From: Mugil cephalus
Taxonomy: Eukaryota; Chordata; Actinopteri; Mugiliformes; Mugilidae
NCBI RefSeq assembly: GCF_022458985.1
Contig: NC_061773.1
Coordinates: forward strand, 3,230,001-3,294,000
Reading direction: 5' to 3'
Length of the DNA: 64,000 nucleotides
Shown here: positions 1 through 21,518 of the stretch, in pieces
How the letters are laid out: every line of letters starts with the position of its first letter
Numbering within the stretch: position 1 is the stretch's first letter
Translations under genes and position numbers: made by a program
The notes under the pieces: model-generated
Told to the model about the DNA's origin: nothing
The model's input: only the letters and a program-made list of their open reading frames with translations
The model's database searches: none

Positions 1-9185
<9,185 letters not shown>

Positions 9186-10092
9186 CACCAGACCATTTAA
9201 TTGCCTCGTTCAGAAAGCCCTGCAATCCTGCCCAAGCCTCAATCTTAGGCCACTCTCTGGCTGCGATTACTTCTAGTAATCAATGCATCACACCGCCTGT
9301 CACCCCTGGCAGCAAATCCATCATATTAGTGGAAAGGTCATCCAGCCTTTGAAAGTGACTGAAAGAGCAGATTAGAACAGGATGGATATAGTGTATGTTT
9401 GTGAAGTTTCTTAAAACGGCAGAGGCAGTTGTGAGAGCATTGTGTTAAAATGAGAAAGAAATGACATGTTGGACAGACTGCTTCCATGACATGCGCTAAC
9501 ATCCCCCTGCATGCAGTTTCCTGATCTGTACCCCTGTCCAGCTGTTGTCTTGCTGCCTCACAGAAAAACAAAAGGTATGCTGAATGCTTTTCACCTCCAA
9601 CTCCTTTCCTGCAGTACGGTCTGACAATTAACTCTACAATTACCTTGCAGTAAATTTAGCTGGGATTCATATCATTTGTGGATTAGTTTTCTGATGTTGT
9701 TGCTGCTGCCATAGACCAGAGGAAGGAAAGACTACGAATGAAAGTGCACTCGTGTGTGTAGATGATGAGGGGATATATTTTGAATCTTGGAATTGATTTG
9801 GATGTATTTTTGTATGACAAGAAGATTGGAAATTTGTTCAACACGCATTTTATCATCACAGCAGATTCTTTTCTTTATGTAAAAAAAAAAAAAAAAAGCT
9901 GAGGTGAGAATAATCACAGTGTATTATATTATTATTATATAACTGATATAATCTGTGTTTGATTTGTGTTCAACAAAGGCTCAGTGTTCCAAATGATAAG
10001 ATGCTTCAGGAATTAAAAGTTTATCTCCGGTTGCACAAGTGAAAATTCGAGATGTATCGGTGCCTCGTGGCAGACTATCACTGGTCAAAGCT

Positions 10093-10098
10093 AATAAA
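10093..10098 (+). terminator. Candidate CRBN polyadenylation signal
   Basis: AATAAA about 910 nt after the CRBN stop codon. A weaker AATTAAA lies at about 10012. The real cleavage site is not determined. Confidence 0.4.
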
Positions 10099-10099
10099 G

Positions 10100-13000
10100 A
10101 CTGAGAGCAAAAGGAGCATTTACCCATCTTCATTTAGTGTGTTCGTGTTGCGTGTTAAAATAGTGTGCCTCTGCTCCTGCTCTGCGTCTTTCCGTACGTT
10201 TGAAATATCAGTGAACCGCAAACGAGAATTAAAGGCAAAGTGAGGGTAAGATTTAGAGTTTCTTCTTCTTTTTTAGGATTCTTTTGTAGTCTCGCTGTAT
10301 TGAGGATTTTACTTCTTGCAATTTTGTTGCAAGGTGTTGGCTCACGTTTGTATAAATGTACGTAAATAAGGGCAGTTACAGTGGTCACTGTGTAATATGA
10401 CAGCTCTATTGTTTGTAGGATTTGACAGATTTGTGGAAACAATTTGTGCTACTGAGAATTGTAAGAAAAACGTCTTATCATCAATAAACAGTAGTTTAAG
10501 GCAATAAGAAAGCTTACAGGGTCTGAGGATATTTGTCTGAAGGAGATGGATTTTGGAAAAATACAAATTTTCTTTCTTTTTCTTTTTTTTTTTGCTGATA
10601 GGGGAAAAGATTGATACCACTCTCATATACCATGCTACTACAACATTTGGTTACCTCAGCTTACACAAAGACTAGAAACAGCTTTTCATATTGTTGTAAC
10701 ATGTCAGGTTATTCCCTGCAGAGACACAATATTATTGTTGGTGATGGTGAGAAGTTTTTGTTAGTAGTTTCTTTGTTGCTTAGACAGAGCCTGGTTTGCA
10801 GTTTTCACTTGTTCCCAGGCTTTATGCTAAGCTAAGCTAACCAATTGCTAGTTGTCCCCTTTATTGTAACAGACCCATTTCAACACGTTCACACGCCACA
10901 CATGACGCCGAAAAATGACAAAAGTCGCCGCACATAGACTTTAAAAGAGATTAGTAATCCACGAATAGATGAGGTAAAGGCAGGCTGCCCTGCTTCTGTC
11001 AGCGACCAATCATAAAATATCAGCGACCAATCGGCCTATCAGCAAATAGTATTTGTCATTGGCAGGTGATATGGGAGCGCCCCATCTTTTTTTTTTTTTT
11101 TACAATAGTTGCTTTTGACAGTATAGGAACTATGCAGGATATTTTTTTATGATTCACGGTATTTTATCTTTAACCCCAAAACTTGAAAGCTCTGTAAGAG
11201 ATGATGAACTAGTCTTTGAAAAAGAGATCGCTTTAAATTTAAAACTTAAGTGCTTTTCATTTTTGTCTGTAAACTTAAAGTTTTTTTCTGCCTAAATCAT
11301 CTCCTCGGGATGCTGTAACATCCCCTTCACTCTCAGTTGAACAAACCATGCTATTTTGTCCCTGTAGTATAATGAGTTAAATATGAGTTAATTTTTTGTG
11401 TGTGTTTTCTTAAAAACCTGAAAAAATTACTTGAGCCATTATTTTTATGTGGGTGATATTCTGAGTGTTGACGCTCATGTGGAAGTGGTCTAATTTGATC
11501 TTCTTGAACAAGGGTGAGAAGAGTGTCTTTTCAGTTCATATCATTTTAGTTTGCCATAATAATAACATATGACATCTAAACTACGCCTCTTTTGATTAAG
11601 TTTCTCTATGATACCACTGACCATCTATAAATGCTGCTTCATGGAAGAAATCTGTTGCCCGGTTCCAAAGAAGGCTGTTGCTTGTTTTATTTTTTCCTGT
11701 CATACATTGTACAGCAGAGTAAAATAAACTTGACAGTTTAAAGCAGCAATACTTGTGTAATTTACTTGTTAGTTACCAGAATACTCATTATGTTTCAGAA
11801 AGAAACTAATAGCAAAGAGGGTATCAAGAGGTATGTGTTTTACACTGTGGATTTTTAAAGCCAGTGATGAGGTGATTATGATTGCATTACGATACAAAAG
11901 ACAGATAAAAGGTTCCATGTCTTCCCAGGTTCTTCATATCTGTGGATAAGTCGATGCGTGCCTCCACTGTGTAAGATCATTTTTAGAGGATGTAGTTTGT
12001 GGCTGTTAAACTGGATTAAATAATCATGAAAAGTATTTCTGTTATTTAGCTTGGCCTAAATGACAATCAGAGAAACATGTGTCGCTACAATTCAGTATTA
12101 TCACAAATCACAGCCTCTGCATTGAAAACATGGGTGGATCAACAGCAGCTGAAAACAGCAGCTGAAGAAGACTTTCTTTCCTCAAGCACAGACGGGAACA
12201 TGGGACCTCACCTCTAACCTTTCACATATTTCATATTTCTCAGACACTTTTACATTCGATAACATCTGAAACCAGTGAGTTCCCCCAGTAACAGTTCATC
12301 CTTGATCTCTACATCTTCACTTGTTAGGGGGCATTTAACAGCATTGCATGGTCTTAATGAGCAGATAGTCTCCATCCTCCAGGTGCCATGCTCATGTGTG
12401 TATTATGTAAGATGTTTGTGTCCCTGTACGTGTACAGGTCCCCATGTATACATGGTGTATGTGTGTTTAAGTGATGCAAAAACATATTAAGCTTAATCAT
12501 TTTGAATTGCCAAAGAATGCCCTGAACTAGGTTGATGGTTTCATTTAATGTTTTTCTGAGTTTAATATTAACTGAAGATGGCTACAAACAAGATGTTTAA
12601 AGATTCAGGTCCCGACTCTATTTAAAACACATTGTATATTGCCACACTTGCCACACACAAGAGTAGAAATAAATGAAGAATCCCCACATAAGAAAACATC
12701 CCATCTCCTCTCGTTTCCGTGTCTCCCAGTCACTGGGAGTTATCATAGATCTTTCTGACTGCACAGCATTACTGAGCGATGCATTTTTTATGAGAGTGGG
12801 GTTTCATGTAATTGAAGATGAACTAAAGTTCTTATTTAATTAAGAGCCTTAATTTGATTGAGCCTCACTATTTTAAGATCAAATTAAATATTACAGTTAT
12901 CCATGGGGAAAGGGATCCACTGGCAAAGAAATGAATCATTAAAGCAGTTTGGTCTAGGACAGTGCTTGTACTGTCAGTTAAAAATATGATTGTCAGGTTA

Positions 13001-13550
13001 GACTGATGAATGAAACACAACCCGCATCTGTTAATCCGGAGTCAAAGTTTTGGAGTTTAATAGTTTTTGATCATGTTGAAATGTGATGAAGACACAGCAT
13101 TAGAGAAAGAGAGGGGTGGCCATGCATTCTTTCAATACAAACATTTTAATAAGCAGGAAGTAAATCAACAATAAAAAAATATTGAACTTTCTATTTTTAT
13201 ATTATCCATGGGAGAAAATCATAACTTAAAAGTGCTCAGAGTTATTCATTGTGGTGCCCCAGAAAGGTCTTTCTCTTTGAAACTAATACAGAAAAGATTT
13301 TCCATCCACATTTGTATCCATCCACAAACAACCATCTTCAATTACATAATATTTATAGTCAAATACACAGCATACTGAGAGTGGCGCGTAAGCCACAAAC
13401 AACTTTTATGTGTGTGCATATAGCTATGTGATTGTGATCATATGTCCAATTTTGAGGATTTACTTTGTATCTGCATCCTTTGTCTCTTCATGTAATCTTA
13501 GACTCCATGGTGTTGAAATCACCCCTTTTTCTTCTTTAGTTCTTTACAGT
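10100..13550. other. Intergenic region without a recognisable gene
   Basis: AT-rich sequence downstream of CRBN. The open frames are all under 100 codons, with no family motif and no convincing splice partners. About 12,700-12,960 is unusually balanced in composition and rich in TAAT-type homeodomain-like sites (for example 'ttatttaattaagagcctta'), so a conserved regulatory element is possible but unproven. Confidence 0.5.
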
Positions 13551-13552
13551 CT

Positions 13553-13880
13553 TTCCAGTATACTTGCATATTACACAGATGCAACCTGACATAGACACAC
13601 ACACAAATACACAGGAACAACTCGAAAAACATGAAAGACAGTACAAGGTGTGGACCTGACTTCCAAATTCACTGGATCCCAAACTTATCAAGTATCTGTG
13701 GCATGATCCGAGGCCCCTCCCCTCAAACCAAAGGCCCCCACTAACAACATTCTGTTGCAAGACACCACAGGACACCCTCAGTAGGCCCAGGTTCATTCTC
13801 TGATGAGACACAACTGTTTTGGAGGCACAAGGAGACCTACACAATATTAGGAAGGTGGTCATAATGTTATGCCTGATTGG
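13553..13880 (-). mobile_element. Non-autonomous Tc1-type element, copy 2 (truncated)
   Basis: Reverse-strand copy of the family at 6526. The intact end 'ggtcataatgttatgcctgat' is at 13858-13878. Inside are 'aaattcactggatccc', 'tatctgtggcatgatccgag' and a CA-rich tract at about 13593-13610. The other end is missing. Confidence 0.65.
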
Positions 13881-13953
13881 AATATGTTTCAGCTTTGATC
13901 CCAGACTCTACTTGTCAAACCTAAAAACCACCTCCAACATGCTTCTCTGTTGC

Positions 13954-14690
13954 CTACAGACTTTCATCCTTGTGACTCTCTCCAGCCTCTAAATTAGATT
14001 CAAGTAATTCAAATTGTGAATTATCAGTCCAGAGCTGTTGCTCCCACTTGTCATCTGTACTGTTCAGTGTTTCGTCTTCGCTTTTTTCACGCTGGGTGAC
14101 TTGGTTTATGTCTGCCCGTCTCCCACTTAAACCACTCCTGGCCAGACTTCTCCGGACCGTGGACGGGTGAACCAGAGTCCCACTGGTCACCGCCAGCTCG
14201 GAGGTGATGACATTGCTGGACATCTTCCGGTTACGCAGGGATGTCGTCTTAATGTGTCGTTCGTCGGCTTCACTCAGTTTCCTCGGCCGACCACTGCGTT
14301 TCTGGTCCTCAACCTTGCCCGTTTCTTTGTGCTTCTGCAGCAGAGCCTGAACGGCACATCTGGACACACCTGTCTGCCGCGAGATTTCCACCTGTGAGAG
14401 ACCTCGCTGGCGCAAGCTCACCACCCTGTGCCTCGTTTCTATGCTCACTTTTCCCATGGAGCGTGATGTGAGGTGAAACTGGGAGGTATGTCTGCCGCTG
14501 CCTCACTTTATCCAGATGAGATGGCGGTGCGTCTTCCTCGCGGTGTTAGTCAGGCAGTGTATCAGCGCCATTGACTGTCAGCACCAGTGTATATCATAGG
14601 GTGTAGATGCCAGATCTGCTCAGACCGCCAGATCGGCTTGAGGAGTATCTGGCGCTTCTAGATGACGTCAACTATAGACCCCTCACAGCC
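13954..14690 (-). pseudogene. Tc1-like transposon fragment, copy A, N-terminal transposase
   Basis: A 167-codon frame (14457 down to 13954) begins MGKVSIETRHRVVSLRQRGL and carries the paired helix-turn-helix DNA-binding region of Tc1 transposases (LSQVEISRQTGVSRCAVQAL, then the GRPRKLSEADERHI hinge). After about residue 115 the family pattern breaks. Only a decayed first DDE block remains (QLWTDNSQFELLESN), so the catalytic core is lost. The 5' untranslated part runs up to about 14690 and shares sequence with copy B (about 15850-16860), which is in the opposite orientation. Dead element. Confidence 0.7.
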
Positions 14691-15849
14691 ATTGACTGTA
14701 TAGCTCACAGCTCGTAAACCATAGATCTATGCTCGTAAACAATGTGACGAATTTTGAGGGGCGGGGCAAACTGGAGGCAAACCATCTCAAACGCTGTGAA
14801 CGCGTGTTAGCATGTTTCAACTGACTGTTTTGGCAATGAGAATATACTACACCCTTATTTTTAAAAGTTGACACAGAGGGGGCGATGTCTTGGCTGTCTT
14901 TATCAAGTGAAGCCTCTCCAGAAAAGATATTACAAGTAAGCGGAACCAATGTGGAGGGTAATGTAGCAAATGCAACTTGGACACCCCTAAAACTACTGGT
15001 TAGCATTAGCATTAACCCCCCTCCCCCCATAATGATCCATTTAAGATTACTTCAGTCACAATTATGTCTAACTCATAAGGTTATCCAGGTCGAAACTGAT
15101 GGTAGCAAACATGAGCGTTGTTGATGAATTGCATACGTCTACGACTGTCAGTGGCTGGTATGTGACAAAACTTCAGTAAGTGTTGACAGTAAAAAAATTC
15201 AGAGATTAAAATGAAAAAAAAAAAAGACAAAACATAACCGCTAAGCTGCTCTGCTTTGACAACAACCGCTAACCACTAAAACTGCTAACCTGGACTCCTT
15301 TTGGTATTGCCTAATTACCGATTTAACAAATTTGGAGGACTGCAAAACAGTATTGATAAGCTGGATATGAGCATATATTGTACTGGAAGTTGTTATATGT
15401 ATACAATTTCTCTCCCCACATGAAACAATTGGATAAAACATAAAACATCATTCCCAAATTCTGTCTCAACAAATGATGTAACATTTGGTATGATCCTCCA
15501 CAACAAATACAGTCTGCTGTAGTGTTATTTTGTGTCTTGCTAAACTTGTTTTTCACAATAATAGAATTATGATTTCCTAATTTTGTGTTTTAATTTAATA
15601 TCAGTTGTTAGTGTTATTCCGTTCCCTGAAATACATGCCGTTAACACACTGAATGTGAAATTGCCATACTAGCTAGTACCAAGGTTAATAAATAATAAAA
15701 TAAAAAATAATAATAAAAAAGTTAACTTCTCTGCCACTTCAGCTTCATCCTGTTGTCCAACCAAGTATAAAACCGATGTCATCATCCATAACTACCACTA
15801 CCATAGTTACCACTATGTATCACTACCATAGCTATATATACACAATGTA

Positions 15850-16860
15850 CCACTATGATGTCATCTTGAAGCGCCTGATACTAGGTATGTGCGATACCAC
15901 TATTTTTCCTTTCAATCCAGTAATGCCAAGGCTAATATCCCGATACCGATATCAATACTTTTAGAAGTCTGCTTGTGTGTATGACAATGATGACTTTGCA
16001 ATGCACATTTGTAAATGTAATTGTGAAAAATGTATTTTATACCTCTGTGTAAGAATTAAACAAGCTGCCAAACATCAGACTCCTCTTTAATCAGAGCAGT
16101 TAAAGACAATCAGTGCAAATCAACAAATCAACTGAAAATCTGAGCAAATCACATTTTAGTAAAGAAATCTCTCTCAAACGAAAATCAGAATAAGAACAGT
16201 CGCTCAGACTTAAATATAATTCTTTTTGGACCAGACAGAGTGGTCTTCAGGTTAGAACTTGACAGAACTTGAACTTTGACAACAAAGGTCACATTGTACC
16301 TCCTCTATCATTTCCCATTTATATGATTTTGTTAAGAAACAACAGCACGTTGTATACTTGTATATGCCTGTGATGGGAACTGTGATGTATATTCACTATA
16401 TACCTGGATATTGCCTGTCTCTCTGAATTCAAGGGCTTCCATCATATAGGTCAGTCTGAGGTGTGGGGACATTTCCCTGCATTCCCTCTCTTTTACACTT
16501 TCAATTTTTTAGAATTGATCACAGATTCAGTGTCATAAAAGTATTACAGTTTCTTGTGAAGGCGGATTTGGTATCAATATTTTGATCTGAAGATCGGTCC
16601 TAGACACTGTCTAGATCGGATGTATCGTCATTTCTGGATCAATACGCACATCCCTGCTGGATACTCCCCGAGCTGATCTTGCAGCCTGACTAAACCCACG
16701 GAAGAAGCACTGCCATCTCATCTAGTCCATGGGGATAAAGCGAGGCAGTGGCAGACATACCTCTCTGTTTCACCTTACATCTCGCTCCATGGGAAAAGTC
16801 AGCATAGAAACGAGGCACAGGGTGGTGAGCCTACGTTAGCGAGGTCTCTCACAGCAATAG
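15850..16860 (+). pseudogene. Tc1-like transposon fragment, copy B, interrupted
   Basis: Inverted relative of copy A. 'gatgtcatcttgaagcgcctg' at about 15858 matches the reverse complement of copy A near 14655. The match resumes after 16657 ('ggatactccccgagctgatc') and runs into the same transposase start (ATG near 16789, MGKVSIETRHRVVS). A stop codon follows at once (CTACGTTAGCGAGG where copy A has CTTGCGCCAGCGAGG on its coding strand). The similarity fades after about 16860. The gap between the two parts is a hAT-like element. Confidence 0.65.
15882..16656. mobile_element. Non-autonomous hAT-like element nested in Tc1 copy B
   Basis: Terminal inverted repeats: TAGGTATGTGCGATA at the left and the reverse complement CAGGGATGTGCGTAT at the right. 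The flanking 8-mers CCTGATAC (15874-15881) and CTGGATAC (16657-16664) are a slightly decayed 8-bp target duplication, the size expected for hAT transposons. The interior is AT-rich, with 'ccgatatcaatac' and 'gatcggtcctagacactg' blocks and no transposase. Copy A of the host transposon shows the unoccupied site. Confidence 0.65.
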
Positions 16861-17148
16861 AGAAAATTGAATGACTGACAGGATCATGTCCTCCTCCTCC
16901 ACACTAGGTGGCGATATGTTTCTTTTCAGTGGGTTAACATGGACCTCTTTCCTGTTGACCTATTATATCATATAATAAACAGCTGGAGTTGTTCTTGTCA
17001 CGCACCGGCATTGCAAGCAACAAAATGGATAATAGAGGGCATGCATGTGATGTCACAGTGACAACAAGTGTCAGTTGCGCATGGAGATTAGCCACATTAT
17101 TTTGAATCATAGGCTGTAATAGCGTGTCAACTGTTCAACTCAATAAAA

Positions 17149-17325
17149 ATGGGGAAAAGCTGTTGTACGATTGACTGTACCAACAGATTTGAAAAGCAGT
17201 CAGAGATATATTTTCACAGGCTCCTGAAAGACAAAGAAAAGAGAAGTAAATGGATCACTGCATTAGAAGAAACAACTGGTATCCAGGCACTGAAACCTGA
17301 TGTTGTGATTCACATTTTGTGTCAG
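17149..17325 (+). pseudogene. THAP-domain exon, probably from a P-element-like transposon
   Basis: 59 codons starting MGKSCCTIDCTNRF, with a good start context (aaaaATGg), followed by a GT donor (gtaata) at 17326. Cys5-x4-Cys10, then IYFHRLLKDKEKRSKWITAL, is the first half of a C2CH THAP zinc finger. The second pair (CxxH) is not present; the exon ends HILCQ. No following exon was found nearby. THAP fingers occur in cellular proteins and in P-element transposases. The repeat-rich setting and the lack of further exons favour a transposon relic or a domesticated fragment. Confidence 0.55.
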
Positions 17326-17349
17326 GTAATATTAATTTATGCTGTATTT

Positions 17350-19700
17350 TTTTTTTTTTTATGAAGTCATACCTTAAGTTACTTCTTAAGTTACGTTCTG
17401 GAGGGCTGTCAGATAAGTTTGTTGATGTTGTTGTTTTGGCATAGTTACGGCCGACAGTAACTACTTCAGTTCCAACAATAAATGTAATATTTGCAATCAC
17501 TCCTCGTCATCCTATTTATGTCCGATCGGATGCTGCTGTATTGTATGGCTAATGTTACTTCTCAGTAAAGCTCTTACCATTAGCATCTTTTATTTAACTA
17601 CATTTATCATTACTGAAATGAACTTAAACTAACTGAAATGGAGGTTAATCCCCCTTTTACTGACCCATCCTGAGCTGGCAGGTGACACCGCACATGCATG
17701 TGGGCATTCCCTAAATATGAGACCATCACCAGGGCCCAGAGTCGGGTCAGCTGACCCAGCCCCTAAAAACTGCCACCCCAGTGCGAGACCATATCGTAAC
17801 CAAACCCAGAGAACCACCACAGCCATAGCCACATGGCAGGCGATGGCGAACACTCCCAGACCACCTAAGATAGTGCAAACCGGAGCAGGTCAGGAAGGCA
17901 ACCAGTGTACAGTTTTTATATACAACTGCAGCCAGAGGGGTCTGGTTGGGAGACCCCGCTGGCTTCCCAATCACATTCTCTGGGTGTGTTAGTCTGATAA
18001 GGGGAACTCAGATATTAATCAGAGTAACACATTTACATGTGCTTAAGTTGTCCAGTTCGAATTAAGGCAATAATTTTTTTTTTTCTTTTTTCTTTTTTTA
18101 CATGCATATAAACATACTGATTGATTCGTCTCAGTTTATTAAAAGCCCTATTGTGAAAAATGTGGATCCTGTGAGGAAATTAACTGTTGTGTGAGCTGCA
18201 TCAGGGGGAGTCAATGCATGGCCGTAATAACATTTCCAGTAGCCACGGGCCCTAAAATGGTTAATGGACACCAGTTGGCTCTCTCAATCTCATGACAGCA
18301 TCATTAACCCTCCAGATGGATTGCCTAGATCTAAAATGATTAGTTGATTATTCCATCCATCCTTATTGAGTCTTAATTAGAGCAGCAGGTGCATATATCT
18401 ATATACAGTATATATATGGTTTTAAATAAATCATTGCAACTCATCAATATCACTGTTTCCCCATTGTTTCCCTGAAATAAAATGGTTTGATTATTGAGTG
18501 AAAGGAGAGACCAAGGCTTATTTTTACATTTTAGCAAACATATACTTGCACACCACTGAATGAATGGAATAAATGTTGTCAAATTGCCAATGTCAAAGTC
18601 AGATTCATGTACAGAGCAACTGCTTATAACTTCATCATTTATACATGAGTACCCTAATGAACCTCAGTCTGGGAAACGTTATCATTAGTGTAATCATTTA
18701 ACAGTAAAACTGAGTAATTATAAGAAGCAGAATCAAATGTATTGACACGCTTGACATTTGTGTTGTTTATTGTCACACCCACAATATGTTAACACAATAA
18801 CTACTACTGCCACTACAACATATGACACAGAATATTAAAAGATTACCTGAACATAAGACATACAGTGAATATACCCTGCTATTGATATATATTACTGTAC
18901 ATTGCATATATAAACTGTATACTGCTTTTGATATCTACTATGCAGAATATCTAAGTACAAGAACTACATACTGCATACAATGAGTACTACAATACTGGTA
19001 TTGATAGGTACAGGGTGACTGTAGGTACAATAGCGTGAACAACAATAGGAACACAGACAGAGTGAGCAATATTGTTGCTTAAATAGGAAAGGAACTGTAG
19101 AGTATGTCCTTCAATTGTGCATTAATAAGGAAAATACATACTTGTAATGTGGAGACACAAGACATGTGCTGGCCCACCTTTATTCAATATATAATGACTT
19201 AATAAAGATCACAATGAATCAGAGATGACGGACCTTGGTTATGGTAAATTATTTAAATCAACTTTGCACTGATGTCACTGGACTTCCTATGGATTTTCTT
19301 CATCAGCTGTTTATGATGAAGTCAAATCTTTGTACTATCTGAAAACTTTTTGACCAACACTGCACTTAAGTCTCGCCTTTTCTGAAATGCGTTGACCCTG
19401 CCAAAGGTTTTGCCCTTCCCACTTCTCCCACATCTAATGCACTCAGATCAGTCTGCAGGCTTGAGCTAATCATATAATCATATTGCAAATTACCACAAAT
19501 TCAAGATCCAAGGTTCAAGAATCAGTTATTGTCAATATATATAATATATATGTAATAGAGAGAGAGAAAGAGAGGGCGTTCAGACCTTACTCAAATCAGT
19601 CTGTCAAATCTGTCTTTGGCTGAGTGGATCATTGAAATGGTTGGTTTAATTTGATTAGCAAGAAGACAGCAGTTCCATACAGCTTGAACGCAACAGAGGA
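17350..19700. other. Intergenic region without a recognisable gene
   Basis: Contains a GC-richer block at about 17,640-18,000 with short overlapping open frames but no family motif, a poly-T/TTTTC tract at about 18,070, and AT-rich sequence with TATA-type short repeats (18,395-18,420 and 19,535-19,560). About 18,180-18,340 has balanced composition and could be a conserved non-coding element. No gene is supported. Confidence 0.5.
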
Positions 19701-19717
19701 CAGATTTAGGAAGGCAG

Positions 19718-20070
19718 AATCAGAATCAGAAAAGACTTTGTTGCATATGTGTGTACATACAAGGAATTTGCCTTGGTGTTTGTTGCATAAAAAATACAAA
19801 TAAAATAAAATCCTAAACATATACACACTCAAATATACAAATAATATATACACTACAACAATAAGAACATTTACAGTGGGATTTGGTGGGTTTAATGTGT
19901 TCATGTGGGGGTTGCCTGGCATTGTTCAACAGATGCACCGCAGATGTATAAAAAGTGTTGACCATGCAAGCAGTCCTGCTCTTGATGGATTGCAGCCAGA
20001 TGGGAGTCTGTTAAACAGTCTGTGTCCAGGGTGAGAGGGATCAGCCAGCCAGGCACCTTCTCTGTAGAGC
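19718..20070 (+). repeat. Dispersed fish repeat ('cagaatcagaatcag' family)
   Basis: Begins 'cagaatcagaatcagaaaag' and continues 'tacatacaaggaatttgcc', then 'aagcagtcctgctcttgatg' and 'cagtctgtgtccagggtgag'. This is a common interspersed sequence in teleost genomes. Non-coding; the ends are approximate. Confidence 0.6.
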
Positions 20071-20254
20071 GAATGACACTTACAGCAAGTCACCAGACGG
20101 CCAATCTCTGTCCTGTAGGCAAGAGAAACAAAATGAAGGTTAATGCCAGCACCGTCTGGAATGTACCAGTTTTACCTCTACAGTTCTAAAACCAACCAAA
20201 ATATATCTAATTAATGGCACCTGATAAATGTATAAAGAAGACTGCCTGTCTGCC

Positions 20255-20680
20255 CAATCAGGCATAACATCACAACCACCTGTCTAATATTGTGTAGGTC
20301 TCCCTTGTGCTAGTTGTGACCCATCAGAGAATGGACATGGGTCTTCTGAGGGTGTCCTGTGGTTGCTGATAACAGAATATTGTTAGTGGGGGTCTTTGGG
20401 TCCTATGGGTTGAGTGGAGGGGCCTCTGTGGATCATCCCACAGATACTTGATCAGTTTGGGATCTGGTGAATTTGTTCTTCATGTTTTTTGAGTTGTTCT
20501 TAAAGTGTTTTTGTGTGTGTGCCTGTCTCAGACTGCATCCTGCTGGGGATGATTGCTGCCATCAAGAAGTGTCATTGCTATGGGGTGGGGGTGTCTGGTC
20601 TGGTCTAGGTGGGTGGTACAACATCCACATGAATACCAGGTCCAAAAGTTTCCTAGCAGAGCTGCACAAACCACTTGTTT
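20255..20680 (+). mobile_element. Non-autonomous Tc1-type element, copy 3
   Basis: Starts 'aatcaggcataacatcacaacc' and follows the family order ('ggtcttctgagggtgtcctg', 'cagatacttgatcagtttgg', 'catcctgctggggatga', 'ggtgggtggtac'). The internal TG tract is 'tttttgtgtgtgtgcc'. The right end after 'agtttcctagcagag' is lost. Confidence 0.65.
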
Positions 20681-20689
20681 GTGCTTTTC

Positions 20690-21500
20690 ATGAATTACAA
20701 TCATAAAGATTATGCTTTTGGATGTCATCCATTTAGGAAACCAACCAAATCCTACAGCACACACATCACAAACACATATTAGAAAACAATAACCCAATAA
20801 GAAGATTACATTATTGCTGGTCTTCATGGAGCCAGTGGTATTGAGTGAGTGAAGGCTGTGGTATTGAGTCATTTTAACATCATGTTATGATAACAAGAGC
20901 ACTACAGCTGTCACAGTGACACTAATAGCTAACAGAACCTTTCCACAAGCTCTCTGTTAGCTACAACTGTAGCTGATATTTGTATACTGTCACGCAGGCA
21001 ACAGACACTAATGGTCTGCCTCATCTAATGACAGCATTAGCTTCCTCACTGCAAAATGACAACCGAGAGAAAAAGATGGCAGATGAATTACTAGGGTGGA
21101 TTAACGTTCTAACCCAATTTCTTTTGCCTTGACGAAAGCAATTGTCTTGACTTATACTCACCTGTTGTGGAAAATAAATGAGACACATTTCCTGCATGTG
21201 TAATATTTTTCGGGTCATGTCAGCATTTGGTATGCTGTTGCTTCAGTGTAAAAAGTTCTTCACCACTCTGTTCACCTGCAGATATTTCACATGTTTGTAA
21301 CATAGAGAAGATTCAAATCTAGCTAATGTCTTTCAGAACATGCCATTGACTGAATATGAATTATATGTTCACAATGTAGATAATGTGATCCTTGTTTAAG
21401 CACCAGGCGGCCTACCATAGCATTCGTGTCTCATTGATACATGTACAAATATGCAGAATATCATGTATAATATGTGTATGAAGTAAAAAGACAAACCGTT
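20690..21500. other. Intergenic region, no gene seen
   Basis: AT-rich sequence between the copy 3 element and the 3' end of the receptor gene. No open frame with a recognisable domain. Confidence 0.5.
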
Positions 21501-21512
21501 GTGATCATATGT

Positions 21513-21518
21513 CTTTAT
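21513..21518 (-). terminator. Candidate polyadenylation signal of the V2-type receptor gene
   Basis: TTTATT on the + strand, i.e. AATAAA on the gene strand, about 610 nt beyond the receptor stop codon. It implies a 3'UTR of about 0.6 kb. Confidence 0.4.

Noticed and set aside
17717-17992. Overlapping open frames on both strands in a GC-richer block
   Set aside because: No motif of a retroelement or cellular gene could be seen; overlap on both strands is typical of chance.
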